A stretch of 64,000 nt of DNA, taken from positions 1 through 64,000 of the forward strand of contig JAGXFI010000079.1 in assembly GCA_024637305.1 (NCBI GenBank), in the 5' to 3' direction. The DNA comes from Sulfitobacter sp. (GTDB lineage Bacteria > Pseudomonadota > Alphaproteobacteria > Rhodobacterales > Rhodobacteraceae). The notes beneath the pieces are model-generated. The model was not told where the DNA came from. It did not search any database and saw nothing but the letters and a program-made list of their open reading frames with translations. The position numbers and the translations under genes were made by a program. Numbering within the stretch: the stretch's first letter is position 1; each line of letters opens with the position of its first letter. Shown in pieces: positions 42,404 to 52,844 of the stretch.

Positions 42404-44617
42404 ATGAGCGATTCTTCAAAGCGCAAGCGCCCCTTGGTGGCGGACAAACGCTATCCGTCAAAGGCTGGCAAAAAGCCGGGCGTTGCGCGCAGTCAAGCCA
42501 AGCCGGCACCAAAACGCAAACCCGCCCGCAAGCGTCCGGCCCGACGTCGCGGCCCGTTGGGCTGGTTGAGCGCACTGGCGCGTTGGATCATGCGACTGAT
42601 CTGGGTCGTGACCTCCCGCGCTGTCTTGGTTGCGGCACTGATCCTCGCGCTGGCGGTTGGCTATTACTACACGACATTGCCGCCGGTGACCGACTTGCTG
42701 GACGGTCGGGCGCGCGGGTCCGTCACCTTGCTGGACTATCAGGGCGACGTTTTTGCTTGGCGCGGCGATCAGTTTGGCGGCGTGGTGACAGCGGATAGCG
42801 TGTCGCCGCATCTCAAGAATGCCGTGGTGGCGACGGAGGACAAACGCTTTTACCGCCATTTCGGGCTTAGCCCGCGCGGCATCGCTTCGGCGGTGCGCAT
42901 CAACCTTTCCGAAGGGCGCGGCCCGTTGTCCGGTCACGGCGGATCGACGATCACGCAGCAGACTGCCAAGCTGTTGTGTCTCGGCGTGCCTTTCGATCCG
43001 GCATCCGGCCAGACCGAAAAGGAATACGAGTCGGAGTGCCGCCGTGGCTCCATCAAGCGCAAGGCCGAAGAGGCGATCTTTGCGCTGGCGATGGAGGCGA
43101 AATATTCCAAGGATGAAATTCTGTCGATCTACCTGAACCGCGCTTACATGGGCGGCGGGGCCTACGGCGCAGAAGCTGCGGCGCAGCGGTTCTTTGGAAA
43201 ATCGGCCGCTCAGGTCAACCCGGCCGAGGGGGCGATGTTGGCTGGTCTGCTGACGGCCCCGACGACGCTGTCGCCGACGAACAATCTCGACCGTTCGCAG
43301 CGGCGCGCGCGGACAGTGATCGCGCTGATGGAAGATCAGGGCTATCTCACGAAGGCTCAGTCAGATGATGCGCAAACGAATCCTGCCGTCTTGTCCGAGG
43401 CAGCAGAGGCAAGGGCGGGCGGTTATTTCGCGGATTGGGTCATGTCGTCAGGCCCGGAATTCTTTACGCGCAACACGACCGAAGATGTCATCATCCGCAC
43501 CACGCTGGATCCGCGTATCCAGAAAGCAGCAGAAGACGCGCTGAAGTTCGTCTTCGAAAACAAGGTCCAGGACGGGTCCAAGGCGCAGGCGGCGATCGTG
43601 GTCATGTCCGCCGACGGTGCCGTGCGAGCGATGGTTGGCGGGCGCAAGACCAAAGTGGCCGGCGCTTTCAACCGTGCGACACAGGCGTTGCGTCAGACAG
43701 GATCCGCGTTCAAGCCGTTCATTTATGCAGCAGCGCTTGATCTGGGGTACTCGCCCGAAGATCTGATCGAGGATGCGCCATATTGTCTGAACGTGCCAGG
43801 ATCGGGGGAATGGTGCCCGAAGAACTACAGCCGTAATTACCGTGGTGCCGTCACATTAACCGACGCTTTGAAAGACTCTCTGAATATCCCTGCAATCAAG
43901 GTGTCAGAGAGCGTCGGGCGCGAACTTGTCGGCACTGTTGCCACACAATTCGGCATCAAGAGCGACCTCGCTGCCGGTCCGGCGCTGGCATTGGGTGTGT
44001 CCGAAAGCACGCTATTGGAAATGACGGGCGCGTATGCTGGAATTCTGAACGGCGGGTCGGCGGTACAACCCTACGGGCTCATTGATCTGCGCCTGATGGG
44101 GGACACTGAGCCGATGATGGGTACCGGCGGGGGTATCGGCGAACGTGTGATTCAAGAGAATGCCGCCCAGCAGTTGATCTACATGATGGAACGTGTGGTG
44201 TCCCAGGGCACGGGCAGCCGCGCGCAGTTTGGCGGTCGCGAGTTGGCGGGAAAGACCGGTACGACCCAATCCGCGCGGGATGCCTGGTTCGTCGGGTTCT
44301 CTGCTGACTATGTTGCGGGCGTCTGGATGGGCTATGACGACAATACGCCGCTGCAGGGCGTGACCGGCGCAGGATTGCCGACCGATATCTGGCGCGAAAC
44401 GATGGAGCGAGTGCATGAAGGCCTGCCAATGACACCATTGCCGATGGCACCACCTGCCCCACCACAAGGCGGGTTTGAAGGAGATTTCATCGCGATGCCA
44501 GAGTCGCGGCCACAAGGCGGCAGACGAAGCATTATCGATCAGGTTCTCAATGACATCTTCGGGGGCGGCGGTGGCAGTGGTAGCGGTACTGGCAATCCGG
44601 TTGGCGGTACCCGCTAG
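42404..44617 (+). CDS. Class A penicillin-binding protein (PBP1a family)
   Basis: The start at 42404 gives 737 residues. A very basic cytoplasmic tail (about 1-50, Lys/Arg/Pro rich) precedes one membrane helix (about 70-90). The glycosyltransferase domain has ATEDKRFYRHFG, GGSTITQQTAK and NRAYMGGGAYG. The transpeptidase domain has SxxK at about 431 (TGSAFKPF), SLN and KTGT at about 616. The C-terminus is Gly-rich. It polymerises and cross-links peptidoglycan. The stop overlaps the convergent mlaC-like stop in CTAG. Confidence 0.93.
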   Translation: MSDSSKRKRPLVADKRYPSKAGKKPGVARSQAKPAPKRKPARKRPARRRGPLGWLSALARWIMRLIWVVTSRAVLVAALILALAVGYYYTTLPPVTDLLDGRARGSVTLLDYQGDVFAWRGDQFGGVVTADSVSPHLKNAVVATEDKRFYRHFGLSPRGIASAVRINLSEGRGPLSGHGGSTITQQTAKLLCLGVPFDPASGQTEKEYESECRRGSIKRKAEEAIFALAMEAKYSKDEILSIYLNRAYMGGGAYGAEAAAQRFFGKSAAQVNPAEGAMLAGLLTAPTTLSPTNNLDRSQRRARTVIALMEDQGYLTKAQSDDAQTNPAVLSEAAEARAGGYFADWVMSSGPEFFTRNTTEDVIIRTTLDPRIQKAAEDALKFVFENKVQDGSKAQAAIVVMSADGAVRAMVGGRKTKVAGAFNRATQALRQTGSAFKPFIYAAALDLGYSPEDLIEDAPYCLNVPGSGEWCPKNYSRNYRGAVTLTDALKDSLNIPAIKVSESVGRELVGTVATQFGIKSDLAAGPALALGVSESTLLEMTGAYAGILNGGSAVQPYGLIDLRLMGDTEPMMGTGGGIGERVIQENAAQQLIYMMERVVSQGTGSRAQFGGRELAGKTGTTQSARDAWFVGFSADYVAGVWMGYDDNTPLQGVTGAGLPTDIWRETMERVHEGLPMTPLPMAPPAPPQGGFEGDFIAMPESRPQGGRRSIIDQVLNDIFGGGGGSGSGTGNPVGGTR

Positions 44618-45213
44618 GATGCGTTGCGCAAATCTGCGGTAAGCTCGCCGATATCGCCGCCGCGGCGGTCAAGCATCGCACCGATTTCCGCACGTTCGGT
44701 CAGCAGCAGGTTCACCCCTTCGATGAACATGTTGAAGAATTGCAGTTTGCCGGATTTGTCGGACACCAGAAAGATCACTTCCAGCGGAGATTCCCCGCGC
44801 AAGTGGGCGGTTGTGCGTATTTCGAATCCGGGCTTGATCTTGCGCGCGCCCTCGATTTCGATCCGGCCGCCGATGAACTGCCGAAAGCGTTTGCCGTATT
44901 TGCGCGAGATGTAGCCGGCAAAGGCGTCCCCGAAGGCGGATTTTTGCGCGGGCGATGCACTGCGGCCATCGGCACCCAGCGCATATTGCGCCATGATCCG
45001 CACGTCAGCATATTGTTGGAAGAGCCCTTCGAAATCCCGGATCATCGCGGCCTCTGCCTTGCCGGTGGCAATAACCTTGTCGATGTCTGCGACCAATCTG
45101 GCAATATAGGCGGTTGCAGCGTCGGCATCGAGCGCCAGCGCGGGGCGTGCGGCCAGGAACATGAACGCGCCAGCACCTGCAAGCAGTCCGCGCCGGTTGA
45201 TGTTATTGTGCAT
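44614..45213 (-). CDS. MlaC/Ttg2D-like phospholipid-binding protein
   Basis: The start at 45213 gives 199 residues. An N-terminal twin-arginine-like signal (INRRGLLAGAGAF) and AxA cut site precede an MlaC domain (YADVRIMAQYALG, FRQFIGGRIEIEGARK, QFFNMFIEGVNLLLTERAEIGAML). It would carry phospholipids through the periplasm. It overlaps the mlaA-like gene by 11 bases. The MlaFED transporter genes are not in the window. Confidence 0.85.
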   Translation of the reverse strand: MHNNINRRGLLAGAGAFMFLAARPALALDADAATAYIARLVADIDKVIATGKAEAAMIRDFEGLFQQYADVRIMAQYALGADGRSASPAQKSAFGDAFAGYISRKYGKRFRQFIGGRIEIEGARKIKPGFEIRTTAHLRGESPLEVIFLVSDKSGKLQFFNMFIEGVNLLLTERAEIGAMLDRRGGDIGELTADLRNAS

Positions 45214-45949
45214 AAGGATCCTCGTAAATGGGCAGGGCACTAGCCTTGCCCTTCAGTTCATAGCGACGCTTCTGAAGGTAAATCAACCGTGCCTGCGCAT
45301 AGCTGTCCGCACTGTCATTGAGCAGATCGCCGATCGCATCGCTGCGACGGCTGCCCTTTCCGAGCTTGTCCAGAACCTTGAAACCGGTGCGCGCATATTT
45401 ATCAGGGCTTTCAATGGCATAGCCAAGCGGATCGGTAAACAGATCCACGACGCGCCCCGCCGTGTCTCGCTGGGTAGAGGGTCCAAAAAGCGGCAATTCC
45501 AGATAGGCTCCTTCGTCCACCCCCCAGACATGCAGCGTTTCGCCGAAATCGGTGTCATGTTCGGGGCCGTTGAATTCACCTGTGGCGTCGATAAGCCCCG
45601 CAAGTCCAATTGTCGAATTGACGGCGAACCGGTAAGTGGCGACCCCGGCTCCGCGCAGGTTACCCTGAAGCAAACTGTTCACGGCGACTTGCGGCATCGA
45701 CAGGTTGTCGGCGACATTGTGGATCAACGTCTGGAATTCATCGGGTACCACACGCGCATAGGTCCCGTTGCTTTTGCCGAAAAGCCGCTTGTTGAATGCG
45801 TGGACCTTGCGGTTGTCCGCCTCGTAGGGATCACGAATGCCATCATCAGAAACGCCTTGCGGAACGGGCGCACATGCGGCAAGCGTCGCGGCTGTCAATA
45901 TAGCGAAAATCGGGCGTTTCGCGGAGAACATCTTGCAAAACGCAATCAT
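45203..45949 (-). CDS. mlaA: MlaA (VacJ) family outer-membrane lipoprotein
   Basis: The 248-residue protein has a lipobox LAAC (Cys about 25), then the MlaA domain: DPYEADNRKVHAFNK, DNLSMPQVAVNSLLQG, DFGETLHVWGVDEGAYLELPLFGPST. MlaA removes mislocalised phospholipids from the outer leaflet and hands them to MlaC. The mlaC-like gene follows with an 11-base overlap, which fits a shared lipid pathway. Confidence 0.92.
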   Translation of the reverse strand: MIAFCKMFSAKRPIFAILTAATLAACAPVPQGVSDDGIRDPYEADNRKVHAFNKRLFGKSNGTYARVVPDEFQTLIHNVADNLSMPQVAVNSLLQGNLRGAGVATYRFAVNSTIGLAGLIDATGEFNGPEHDTDFGETLHVWGVDEGAYLELPLFGPSTQRDTAGRVVDLFTDPLGYAIESPDKYARTGFKVLDKLGKGSRRSDAIGDLLNDSADSYAQARLIYLQKRRYELKGKASALPIYEDPYAQ

Positions 45950-46085
45950 GGAAATTCCTTGTTAATGCCGCTATGGCTTGATGATAGGGTACGGCAGCAT
46001 ATTGCATGACTTGCTAAGTATTTCGATGTGTCTTGCATGACAGCACCTCCGGCGCAACGGGGGCCGAACAAGCGGAAAGGTGCCC

Positions 46086-47822
46086 ATGGGGGATAGACAG
46101 GTAACACAAGGTCGCGCGGAACTGCGCGATGTGCGCAAGCGGAGCAGGGCGCTTTACTGGACTGTGGGGCTTTTCAGTCTTTTCGCCAATCTGCTGATGT
46201 TGACCGGTCCGATCTACATGCTTCAGGTCTATGACCGCGTGCTTGGCTCGGGCTCCGAAGAGACATTGATCGCGCTCTCGATCCTAGTGGTCTTTCTCTA
46301 CGGCATCATGGGCATTCTCGACTATACCCGCGGCCGGATCATGGCCCGTGTGGGGGCGCGTTTTCAGGACGATCTTGACCGGCGGGTGTTCGACGCCGTG
46401 GTGCGCAAGTCCGCCGTGGCACCGGACGTCAAGACCAACGCGGGTCTGGCGGATCTAGAGGCGGTGCAGAGATTGATGACGTCACCAGTGTTGATGGCGG
46501 CGTTCGACCTTCCGTGGACGCCGATCTTTTTCGCAGGAATTTTCATCTTTCATCCGCTGCTGGGGTATCTCGCCGTTGTTGGCGGTGCAATTCTTATCCT
46601 GATCGCTGTTGCCAACCAACTGTTGTCGCGCGGCGCTCAGGCGCGTGCGGGCGTCGCGGGGCAATCGGCGGGGGCGATGGCCGACCAGATCCGCACAGAA
46701 GCAGAAATGGTGCAGGCAATGGGCATGCGGGGCGCTGCCTTCGACCGTTGGCAGAAGGCGCGTAGTGTGGCCTTGGACAGCCAGGTGCGTGCGACGGATG
46801 TTGGCGGCACGTTCAGTTCGATGACCAAGACGATCCGGTTGTTTCTGCAATCGGCGATGCTGGGTCTGGGCGCGTATCTTGTGTTGCAGAACGAGTTGAC
46901 GCCGGGTGCGATGATCGCCGGTTCAATCTTGCTGGGCCGTGCGCTGGCACCTGTCGAAATGGCGTTGAACCAATGGCCGATCGTCCAGCGTGGCGTGAGC
47001 GCCTGGAACAACCTCGCAGAGCTTTTGGGCGTTGTCCCGCCCGATCCAGTACGCACCGAACTTCCCAAACCGCGCGCGCATCTGGCGGCCAAGAACCTAA
47101 CAGTCGTGCCGCCGGGCGAAAAACAGGCAGCGTTGAAGTCGGTGACTTTCACCGTCGAGCCAGGTCAGGCCGTCGGTGTGATTGGCCCTTCGGGTGCTGG
47201 CAAGACGACGCTTGCGCGCACACTTACCGGCGTTTGGCGTCCTGCAGGCGGGTCCGTGCGACTGGATAGCGCGGCGCTTGAGCATTACGGGACCGAAACG
47301 CTGGGTAAACATATCGGCTATCTGCCGCAGCGGGTGCAGCTGTTCGACGGAACCATCGCACAGAACATTGCGCGGCTGGCCGACACTCCGGACGATGCAA
47401 AGGTCGTCGCGGCGGCCAAGATGGCGGCGGCGCACGAGATGATCCTCGAGTTCGCGGATGGCTATGATACGATGATCCAGTCGGGGCAGGTCCGCCTGTC
47501 CGGCGGGCAGATGCAGCGTATCGGGTTGGCGCGCGCACTCTATGACGATCCGGTTATCCTCGTGCTGGACGAGCCGAATTCGAACCTCGACAATGTCGGT
47601 TCGCAGGCGCTGAACCACGCGATCCGCGAGATGAAGGCGTCGGGCCGGTCGGTGCTTATCATGGCGCATCGTCCAGCGGCCATTCAGGAATGCGATATGC
47701 TGCTGGTACTGGACAACGGGATGCGCATGGCCTTCGGGCCAAAGGACGAGGTGTTGGCGGGCATGGTCAAGAATCACAAGGAAATCCAGAAAGCGCCAGC
47801 CGGTTCGGGAGGGGTAACATGA
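46086..47822 (+). CDS. Type I secretion system permease/ATPase (PrtD type)
   Basis: The ATG at 46086 follows GGAAAGG, giving 578 residues. An exporter membrane domain of about six helices ([23 protein letters not shown]) precedes an ABC domain with Walker [10 protein letters not shown] at about 368, LSGGQMQR and [13 protein letters not shown]. It lacks the N-terminal peptidase domain of bacteriocin exporters, which is the PrtD/LapB-like pattern for C-terminal-signal substrates. It overlaps the adaptor gene (ATGA, 47819-47822). Confidence 0.92.
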   Translation: MGDRQVTQGRAELRDVRKRSRALYWTVGLFSLFANLLMLTGPIYMLQVYDRVLGSGSEETLIALSILVVFLYGIMGILDYTRGRIMARVGARFQDDLDRRVFDAVVRKSAVAPDVKTNAGLADLEAVQRLMTSPVLMAAFDLPWTPIFFAGIFIFHPLLGYLAVVGGAILILIAVANQLLSRGAQARAGVAGQSAGAMADQIRTEAEMVQAMGMRGAAFDRWQKARSVALDSQVRATDVGGTFSSMTKTIRLFLQSAMLGLGAYLVLQNELTPGAMIAGSILLGRALAPVEMALNQWPIVQRGVSAWNNLAELLGVVPPDPVRTELPKPRAHLAAKNLTVVPPGEKQAALKSVTFTVEPGQAVGVIGPSGAGKTTLARTLTGVWRPAGGSVRLDSAALEHYGTETLGKHIGYLPQRVQLFDGTIAQNIARLADTPDDAKVVAAAKMAAAHEMILEFADGYDTMIQSGQVRLSGGQMQRIGLARALYDDPVILVLDEPNSNLDNVGSQALNHAIREMKASGRSVLIMAHRPAAIQECDMLLVLDNGMRMAFGPKDEVLAGMVKNHKEIQKAPAGSGGVT

Positions 47823-49126
47823 GCAAGGCACCCAACCGATGGACCGCGTGGCGCCCGGTGCTGATCGGCTTTGTCGGCCTTAGCCTGTTGTTCGGCGGAT
47901 TCGGCACCTGGGCCGTCACCAGCCAGATTGCCGGTGCGGTCGTCGCTTCCGGCCGGATTGAGGTCGAGCGGAATCGCCAGATCGTGCAGCACGACAAGGG
48001 CGGGACGGTCGCCAAGATCGAAGTGAAAGAGGGCGATAGTGTCAAGGCGGGCGAATTGCTGATCCGTCTCGATCCCGAACAGATCAACTCGCAACTGGTG
48101 ATCGTCGAAGGGCAGCTATTCGAACTGATGGCCCGCCGCGGCCGCCTCGAAGCGGAGCGGGACGAGGCAGACGCGCTGAAATTTGACAAGGAGCTGGTTG
48201 CTGCTAGCGCACAAAATCCCGTCTTGCTGGAATTGATGAACGGGCAGGAGAACCTCTTCCATGCCCGTCGTGAATCTGTTTCGCAGGAAATCGACCAGTT
48301 GGGCAAACGGCGCGAGCAAACCCGGAACCAAATTGAAGGCGTCGTGGCGCAGGAAGCGTCGCTCAAGACCCAGCTGGAGCTTATTGAAGAGCAGTTGGGC
48401 AGCCAGCAGTCGCTTCTGGACCGCGGACTGGCGCAGGCGGCGACGGTAATCGGTCTCAAGCGCGAGCAAGCACGGCTTCGCGGTCAGATCGGTGAACTGG
48501 CTGCGAACAAGGCGGAGGCCGAGGGCCGTGTTACGGAAATCAATATCGAGGTGCTGAAGCTTGGTACGACTGCGCGCGAAGAGGCGATTACCCAGCTTCG
48601 GGATCTTCGCTACCGCGAATTGGAACTGATCGAACAGCGCCGTGCGCTGAAGGCCGAGATCGACCGTCTCGATATCCGCGCGCCGGTTTCTGGTATCATC
48701 TACGGGTTGACGGTGCAGACACCGCGGTCGGTCATCCGCGCGGCAGAACCGCTGATGTATCTTGTGCCACAGGACCGCCCGCTTGTGATCGCAGCGCGGG
48801 TCCCACCCATTCACATCGACGAAATTTCCGTCGGTCAGAAAGTGAACTTGCGCCTGTCGTCGCTTGACCAGCGCACGACGCCGGACTTAATCGGGCAGGT
48901 GATACAGATATCGGCAGATTCCATAGATGATGAAACCACAGGTCAATCGTATTTCCGCGCCGAAATCACGCTGGACCCAGGCGAAATGGAAAAATTGCCG
49001 GAAGGCACGCAACTTGTGCCAGGGATGCTAGTGGATGCGTTCATTAACACGGGCGAGCGGTCGCCAATGGCATATCTGATAAAACCTTTGGCGGATTATT
49101 TCGTGCGCGCTTTCCGCGAAAGCTGA
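47819..49126 (+). CDS. Type I secretion membrane fusion protein (HlyD family)
   Basis: The start overlaps the ATPase stop (ATGA), giving 435 residues. One N-terminal membrane helix (about 13-35) precedes a lipoyl/barrel-sandwich segment ([26 protein letters not shown]), a long coiled-coil (about 100-290) and the C-terminal HlyD beta-barrel ([28 protein letters not shown]). It links the ATPase to an outer-membrane channel. Neither that channel nor a secreted substrate is nearby. Confidence 0.92.
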   Translation: MSKAPNRWTAWRPVLIGFVGLSLLFGGFGTWAVTSQIAGAVVASGRIEVERNRQIVQHDKGGTVAKIEVKEGDSVKAGELLIRLDPEQINSQLVIVEGQLFELMARRGRLEAERDEADALKFDKELVAASAQNPVLLELMNGQENLFHARRESVSQEIDQLGKRREQTRNQIEGVVAQEASLKTQLELIEEQLGSQQSLLDRGLAQAATVIGLKREQARLRGQIGELAANKAEAEGRVTEINIEVLKLGTTAREEAITQLRDLRYRELELIEQRRALKAEIDRLDIRAPVSGIIYGLTVQTPRSVIRAAEPLMYLVPQDRPLVIAARVPPIHIDEISVGQKVNLRLSSLDQRTTPDLIGQVIQISADSIDDETTGQSYFRAEITLDPGEMEKLPEGTQLVPGMLVDAFINTGERSPMAYLIKPLADYFVRAFRES

Positions 49127-49196
49127 ATTGCGGCCTTTTCGTCGCAGCGGATCGCAGGTAGCGTCGGCGACGAACGCTTACCCTAGGAGACGCGAC

Positions 49197-49655
49197 ATGA
49201 CTATTACCGCCCGACTGAAAGAGCTTGGTGTCGAATTACCAGATGCGCCCGCACCCGCAGCCAATTACGTTCCCTTCGTCAAGTTGGGGAACACGGTTTA
49301 CGTCTCGGGGCAGATTTCCATGGGGCCGGATGGGCTTATCACCGGCAAACTGGGTGATGGCATGAGCGTAGAAGACGGTGCCGCTGCGGCAAAGACCTGC
49401 GCGATCAGTTTGCTGGCCCAGGTCAAAAAGGCCTGTGAGGGAGACATCGAGCGGTTGGTGCGCGTCGTCAAACTGACCGGGTTTGTCAATTCGACGGCGG
49501 ATTTCACGCAGCAACCGCAGGTCATCAACGGTGCGTCCGATTTTCTTGTCGAAGCGTTGGGCGATGCCGGTCGCCACTCTCGGTCGGCTGTCTCGGCGGC
49601 GTCGCTACCGTTGGGTGTGGCGGTCGAAATCGAAGGAATTTTCGAGATCAAATGA
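49197..49655 (+). CDS. RidA family protein
   Basis: The ATG at 49197 follows AGGAG at 49185-49189, giving 152 residues of the YjgF/YER057c/UK114 fold (GNTVYVSGQISMGPDG, SAVSAASLPLGVAVEIEGIF). Canonical RidA uses a Arg for enamine/imine hydrolysis. Here the strand reads GRHSRSAVS, so the Arg is probably present. It belongs to the longer RidA subgroup with an N-terminal helix. It overlaps the GDPD gene by ATGA. Confidence 0.88.
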   Translation: MTITARLKELGVELPDAPAPAANYVPFVKLGNTVYVSGQISMGPDGLITGKLGDGMSVEDGAAAAKTCAISLLAQVKKACEGDIERLVRVVKLTGFVNSTADFTQQPQVINGASDFLVEALGDAGRHSRSAVSAASLPLGVAVEIEGIFEIK

Positions 49656-50413
49656 TTCTGCCCCGGTCCTTTCGAGAGGTGCCGCTGGCCCATCGCGCGC
49701 TGCATGATGTCACCGATGGCCGGCCCGAGAACAGTCGCGCGGCGATTTCAGCGGCAATGATAGCGGGTTACGGTATAGAAATCGACGTGCAACTGAGCGC
49801 GGACAACGTCGCGATGGTCTTTCATGATTACACGTTGGATCGTCTGACCAGCGCGCAAGGCGCAGTGCGCCTTCGGGAATCGGGAGCGCTCGAGGCAATA
49901 GCGCTGACCGGTGGCGACGAGGGGATCCCGACGCTGGCAGAGGTGTTGACGCTGGTTGCTGGGCAGGTGCCTTTGCTTATTGAACTGAAGGACCAAGATG
50001 GCGCGATGGGTCCCGATGTGGGCCTGCTTGAGCGGGCCGTGGCCGCCGATCTGACTGCATATGATGGCGATGTCGCCGTGATGTCGTTCAATCCGCATTC
50101 AGTCGCGATGATGCGCGATCTTGCACCGGATATTCCGCGCGGACTGGTAACAAGCGCGTATCGCTATGATGAATGGCCGTTGGCCCGCGCCGTCTGTGAC
50201 CGGCTGCGCGAGATCCCTGATTACGACCGGGTCGGGGCATGTTTCCTTAGTCACGAGGTGGATGACCTTGATCGCCCGCGCATCGCCGCCTTGAAAGATC
50301 AAGGGGCGATGATCTGTTGCTGGACAGTACGCACCCCCGCCCAAGAGGCAGAGGCGCGCAAGGTCGCCGACAATATCACCTTCGAAGGCTATCTGGCTGT
50401 CCGGCCTGCTTGA
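49652..50413 (+). CDS. Glycerophosphodiester phosphodiesterase
   Basis: A 253-residue TIM-barrel GDPD with H14 (LAHRALHD), E43 and D45 (EIDVQLSAD), H58 (FHDYTLDRLT) and the later LIELK metal Glu. There is no signal peptide, so it is cytosolic and close to UgpQ. It releases glycerol-3-phosphate from deacylated phospholipids. Its start overlaps the RidA stop. The HGAAD/HR motif is in variant form HRALHD. Confidence 0.9.
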   Translation: MILPRSFREVPLAHRALHDVTDGRPENSRAAISAAMIAGYGIEIDVQLSADNVAMVFHDYTLDRLTSAQGAVRLRESGALEAIALTGGDEGIPTLAEVLTLVAGQVPLLIELKDQDGAMGPDVGLLERAVAADLTAYDGDVAVMSFNPHSVAMMRDLAPDIPRGLVTSAYRYDEWPLARAVCDRLREIPDYDRVGACFLSHEVDDLDRPRIAALKDQGAMICCWTVRTPAQEAEARKVADNITFEGYLAVRPA

Positions 50414-50459
50414 ACCCGGCGTTTGCAGCATCAGATATGGCGTCTAAGGGGGCCGGAGC

Positions 50460-51647
50460 ATGAGTGCGCAAGAGATAGAAATCAGGGTCATTCCATCGCT
50501 GCACGAGATTGCGGCGACGGATTGGGACGCCTGCGCATGCCCCGAGGCTGCCAGCGGCGGGCGTCCGGTCGATCCTTTCACCACGCATCGCTTCCTGCTG
50601 GCACTTGAAGACAGCGGCAGTGTCGGGCCGGGAACCGGTTGGCTACCGCAGTATCTGACCGCCTGGGCGGACGGGCTTTTGATCGCGGTGGCACCGCTTT
50701 ATGCAAAGTCTCATAGTCAGGGCGAATATATTTTCGATCACAGTTGGGCGCACGCATATGAACGTGCGGGGGGGCGCTATTATCCCAAGCTGCAGATTGC
50801 GGTGCCGTTTACACCGGCCACTGGCCGACGGTTTCTTACGCGTCCCGGGTTTGAGGGTGCGGGATTGGCGGCGCTGGTGCAGGGGGGCATTCAACTTACG
50901 GAGAACAACGGGATATCATCGCTGAATGTGACCTTCTGCACGGCTGACGAGGCGCAGCACGCGCAAAAGCTGGGGATGATGGTCCGCAAAAGCCAGCAGT
51001 TTCATTGGCGCAATGACGGCTATGGAAGTTTCGAGGCTTTCCTCGCCGAACTCAGCTCGCGCAAGCGCAAGAACATCCGCAAGGAGCGCAGCGTTGCGCA
51101 GGCCTTTGGTGGCACGATCCAGACGTTTACAGGTGCTGCGATCCAACCGGAGCATTGGGATGCTTTCTGGGCCTTCTATCAGGACACCGGCGCGCGCAAA
51201 TGGGGCTCGCCGTATCTCACGCGGCGTTTTTTCGATATCGCTCATGAGACGCTTGGGGATGATATTGCCTTGGTACTTGCCAAGCGGGATGGGCGCTGGA
51301 TCGCCGGCGCGCTGAACTTTATCGGTGCCAATGCGCTATTTGGCCGGTATTGGGGGGCTTCGGAACATCATTCCTGTCTGCATTTTGAATTGTGCTACTA
51401 TCAGGCCATCGATATTGCCATCGACATGGGCCTTGGCACCGTAGAGGCGGGTGCACAGGGCGAACATAAGCTGGCGCGTGGATATTTGCCGACGCCCACA
51501 TGGTCGCTTCACTGGATGCGCGATCCGGGATTTGGCCGTGCGGTGCATGATTATCTGGAAGCCGAAATGGCGGCAGTGGATGAAGAAATTGAAATTTTGA
51601 CGGATTATGGTCCGTTTAAAAAGAGCAACATTGAGGAACAGGAATGA
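50460..51647 (+). CDS. FemAB-like GNAT-fold protein (PF04339)
   Basis: The 395-residue protein belongs to the peptidogalycan biosynthesis/recognition-like family. It has [39 protein letters not shown] and [17 protein letters not shown], two joined GNAT-type folds. Its biochemical role is unproven. By relation to FemAB it may use aminoacyl-tRNA or acyl donors. It overlaps the phhB gene by ATGA. Confidence 0.85.
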   Translation: MSAQEIEIRVIPSLHEIAATDWDACACPEAASGGRPVDPFTTHRFLLALEDSGSVGPGTGWLPQYLTAWADGLLIAVAPLYAKSHSQGEYIFDHSWAHAYERAGGRYYPKLQIAVPFTPATGRRFLTRPGFEGAGLAALVQGGIQLTENNGISSLNVTFCTADEAQHAQKLGMMVRKSQQFHWRNDGYGSFEAFLAELSSRKRKNIRKERSVAQAFGGTIQTFTGAAIQPEHWDAFWAFYQDTGARKWGSPYLTRRFFDIAHETLGDDIALVLAKRDGRWIAGALNFIGANALFGRYWGASEHHSCLHFELCYYQAIDIAIDMGLGTVEAGAQGEHKLARGYLPTPTWSLHWMRDPGFGRAVHDYLEAEMAAVDEEIEILTDYGPFKKSNIEEQE

Positions 51648-51940
51648 CAGAACGATTAAGCGACGAGACACGCGGCCCATTGCTGGACCCGCTTTTCAAG
51701 ACCGGGTGGTCCATGACCGAAGGGCGGGACGCGATCACCAAGAGCTTCAAGTTCAAGGACTTTGCAGATGCCTTTGGATGGATGACGCGCGTTGCGATCT
51801 GGGCGGAGAAATGGAATCATCATCCCGAATGGCAAAACATCTACAACAATGTGCATGTGACGCTGACCACGCATGATGTCGATGGGCTTAGCACTTTGGA
51901 CGCCAAGCTGGCACGCAAGATGGACGGCTTGCTGGGCTGA
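51644..51940 (+). CDS. phhB: 4a-hydroxytetrahydrobiopterin dehydratase
   Basis: A 98-residue PCD/DCoH protein with the active-site motif EKWNHHPEW (H59, H60) and VHVTLTTHD (H71). It dehydrates the pterin carbinolamine formed by aromatic amino acid hydroxylases. No phenylalanine hydroxylase gene is present in the window. The start overlaps the FemAB-like stop. Confidence 0.93.
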   Translation: MTERLSDETRGPLLDPLFKTGWSMTEGRDAITKSFKFKDFADAFGWMTRVAIWAEKWNHHPEWQNIYNNVHVTLTTHDVDGLSTLDAKLARKMDGLLG

Positions 51941-51963
51941 ACGCCGCAGCCGTAATAGGGATT

Positions 51964-52809
51964 ATGCAAGACTTGTTGAATTTCGAATTGTGGCAGGGCA
52001 AGACGCTCGCCGATCTGGTAACGTTAGAATTTCTCGCTTCCGCTGCGGGGTCTGTCCTGGGCGCAATCGCGCTTTTGCTGCTGGGGTGGGTGACCTCGGC
52101 GTGGTTGCAACGGCGGGTGCAGAACCTTGGGCGAAGGAACAGGCATCTCGATGAGATGCTGTTTGATTTTCTCGCCTCCATCGTCCGCTACACGGTCATG
52201 GGGTTTGCCGTCCTGTTCGTCCTCAACACCTTCGGTGTGCAGACAACTTCACTGGTTGCCATCATCGGTGCGGCGGGTCTGGCGATTGGTCTGGCGCTAC
52301 AGGGAACTTTGTCGAATGTGGCGGCGGGTGTCATGTTGATCCTCTTCCGTCCCATCCGCACCGGCGATTTCGTCGAAGTCGCGGGCCAGATGGGGACGGT
52401 CAGACAGATCAACCTGAACTTTACGGAAATGGCAGATTTGAGCAATGTGCAGGTGATCGTGCCCAATTCCGAAGTTTGGGGGAATATCATCACCAATTAT
52501 TCGTCCAATCCCGACCGTCGTGCGGAATGGACATTTGGTGTCGGCTACGGTGCCAATTTGAAGGACGCAGAGGATATAATCCGCGCCACGATCATGGCCG
52601 ATCCCCGCGCAAGAGCGGAGCCGGAGCCGTTCATTCAGGTGAACAACCTTGGCGACAGCTCGGTGGATTTTCTGGTGCGGGTGTGGTGCAGCGCTGCTGA
52701 TTATTTTGCCTTCAAGGCCGATATGACCCGCAAGGTCAAAGAAGCGCTGGACGCTGGCGGCGTCGAGATTCCGTTCCCGACACGTACGATCTATCAGGCA
52801 GCCGAATAG
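51964..52809 (+). CDS. Small-conductance mechanosensitive channel, MscS family
   Basis: The 281-residue protein has three N-terminal membrane helices (about 26-47, 68-88, 94-122), the last with the glycine/alanine pore pattern (GAAGLAIGLALQGTLSNVAAGVML). The beta domain follows (RPIRTGDFVEVAGQMGTVRQI) and then an alpha-beta vestibule. It gates under membrane tension during osmotic downshift. A hairpin terminator follows. Confidence 0.95.
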   Translation: MQDLLNFELWQGKTLADLVTLEFLASAAGSVLGAIALLLLGWVTSAWLQRRVQNLGRRNRHLDEMLFDFLASIVRYTVMGFAVLFVLNTFGVQTTSLVAIIGAAGLAIGLALQGTLSNVAAGVMLILFRPIRTGDFVEVAGQMGTVRQINLNFTEMADLSNVQVIVPNSEVWGNIITNYSSNPDRRAEWTFGVGYGANLKDAEDIIRATIMADPRARAEPEPFIQVNNLGDSSVDFLVRVWCSAADYFAFKADMTRKVKEALDAGGVEIPFPTRTIYQAAE

Positions 52810-52814
52810 GAGGA

Positions 52815-52838
52815 CGGGCAGGCGGCATCGCCTGCCCG
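52815..52838. terminator. Hairpin terminator between convergent mscS-like and peroxiredoxin genes
   Basis: Perfect 10-bp stem CGGGCAGGCG / CGCCTGCCCG with a GCAT loop. T-runs on either side are poor, so its strength is uncertain. Confidence 0.6.
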
Positions 52839-52844
52839 ATGGGT

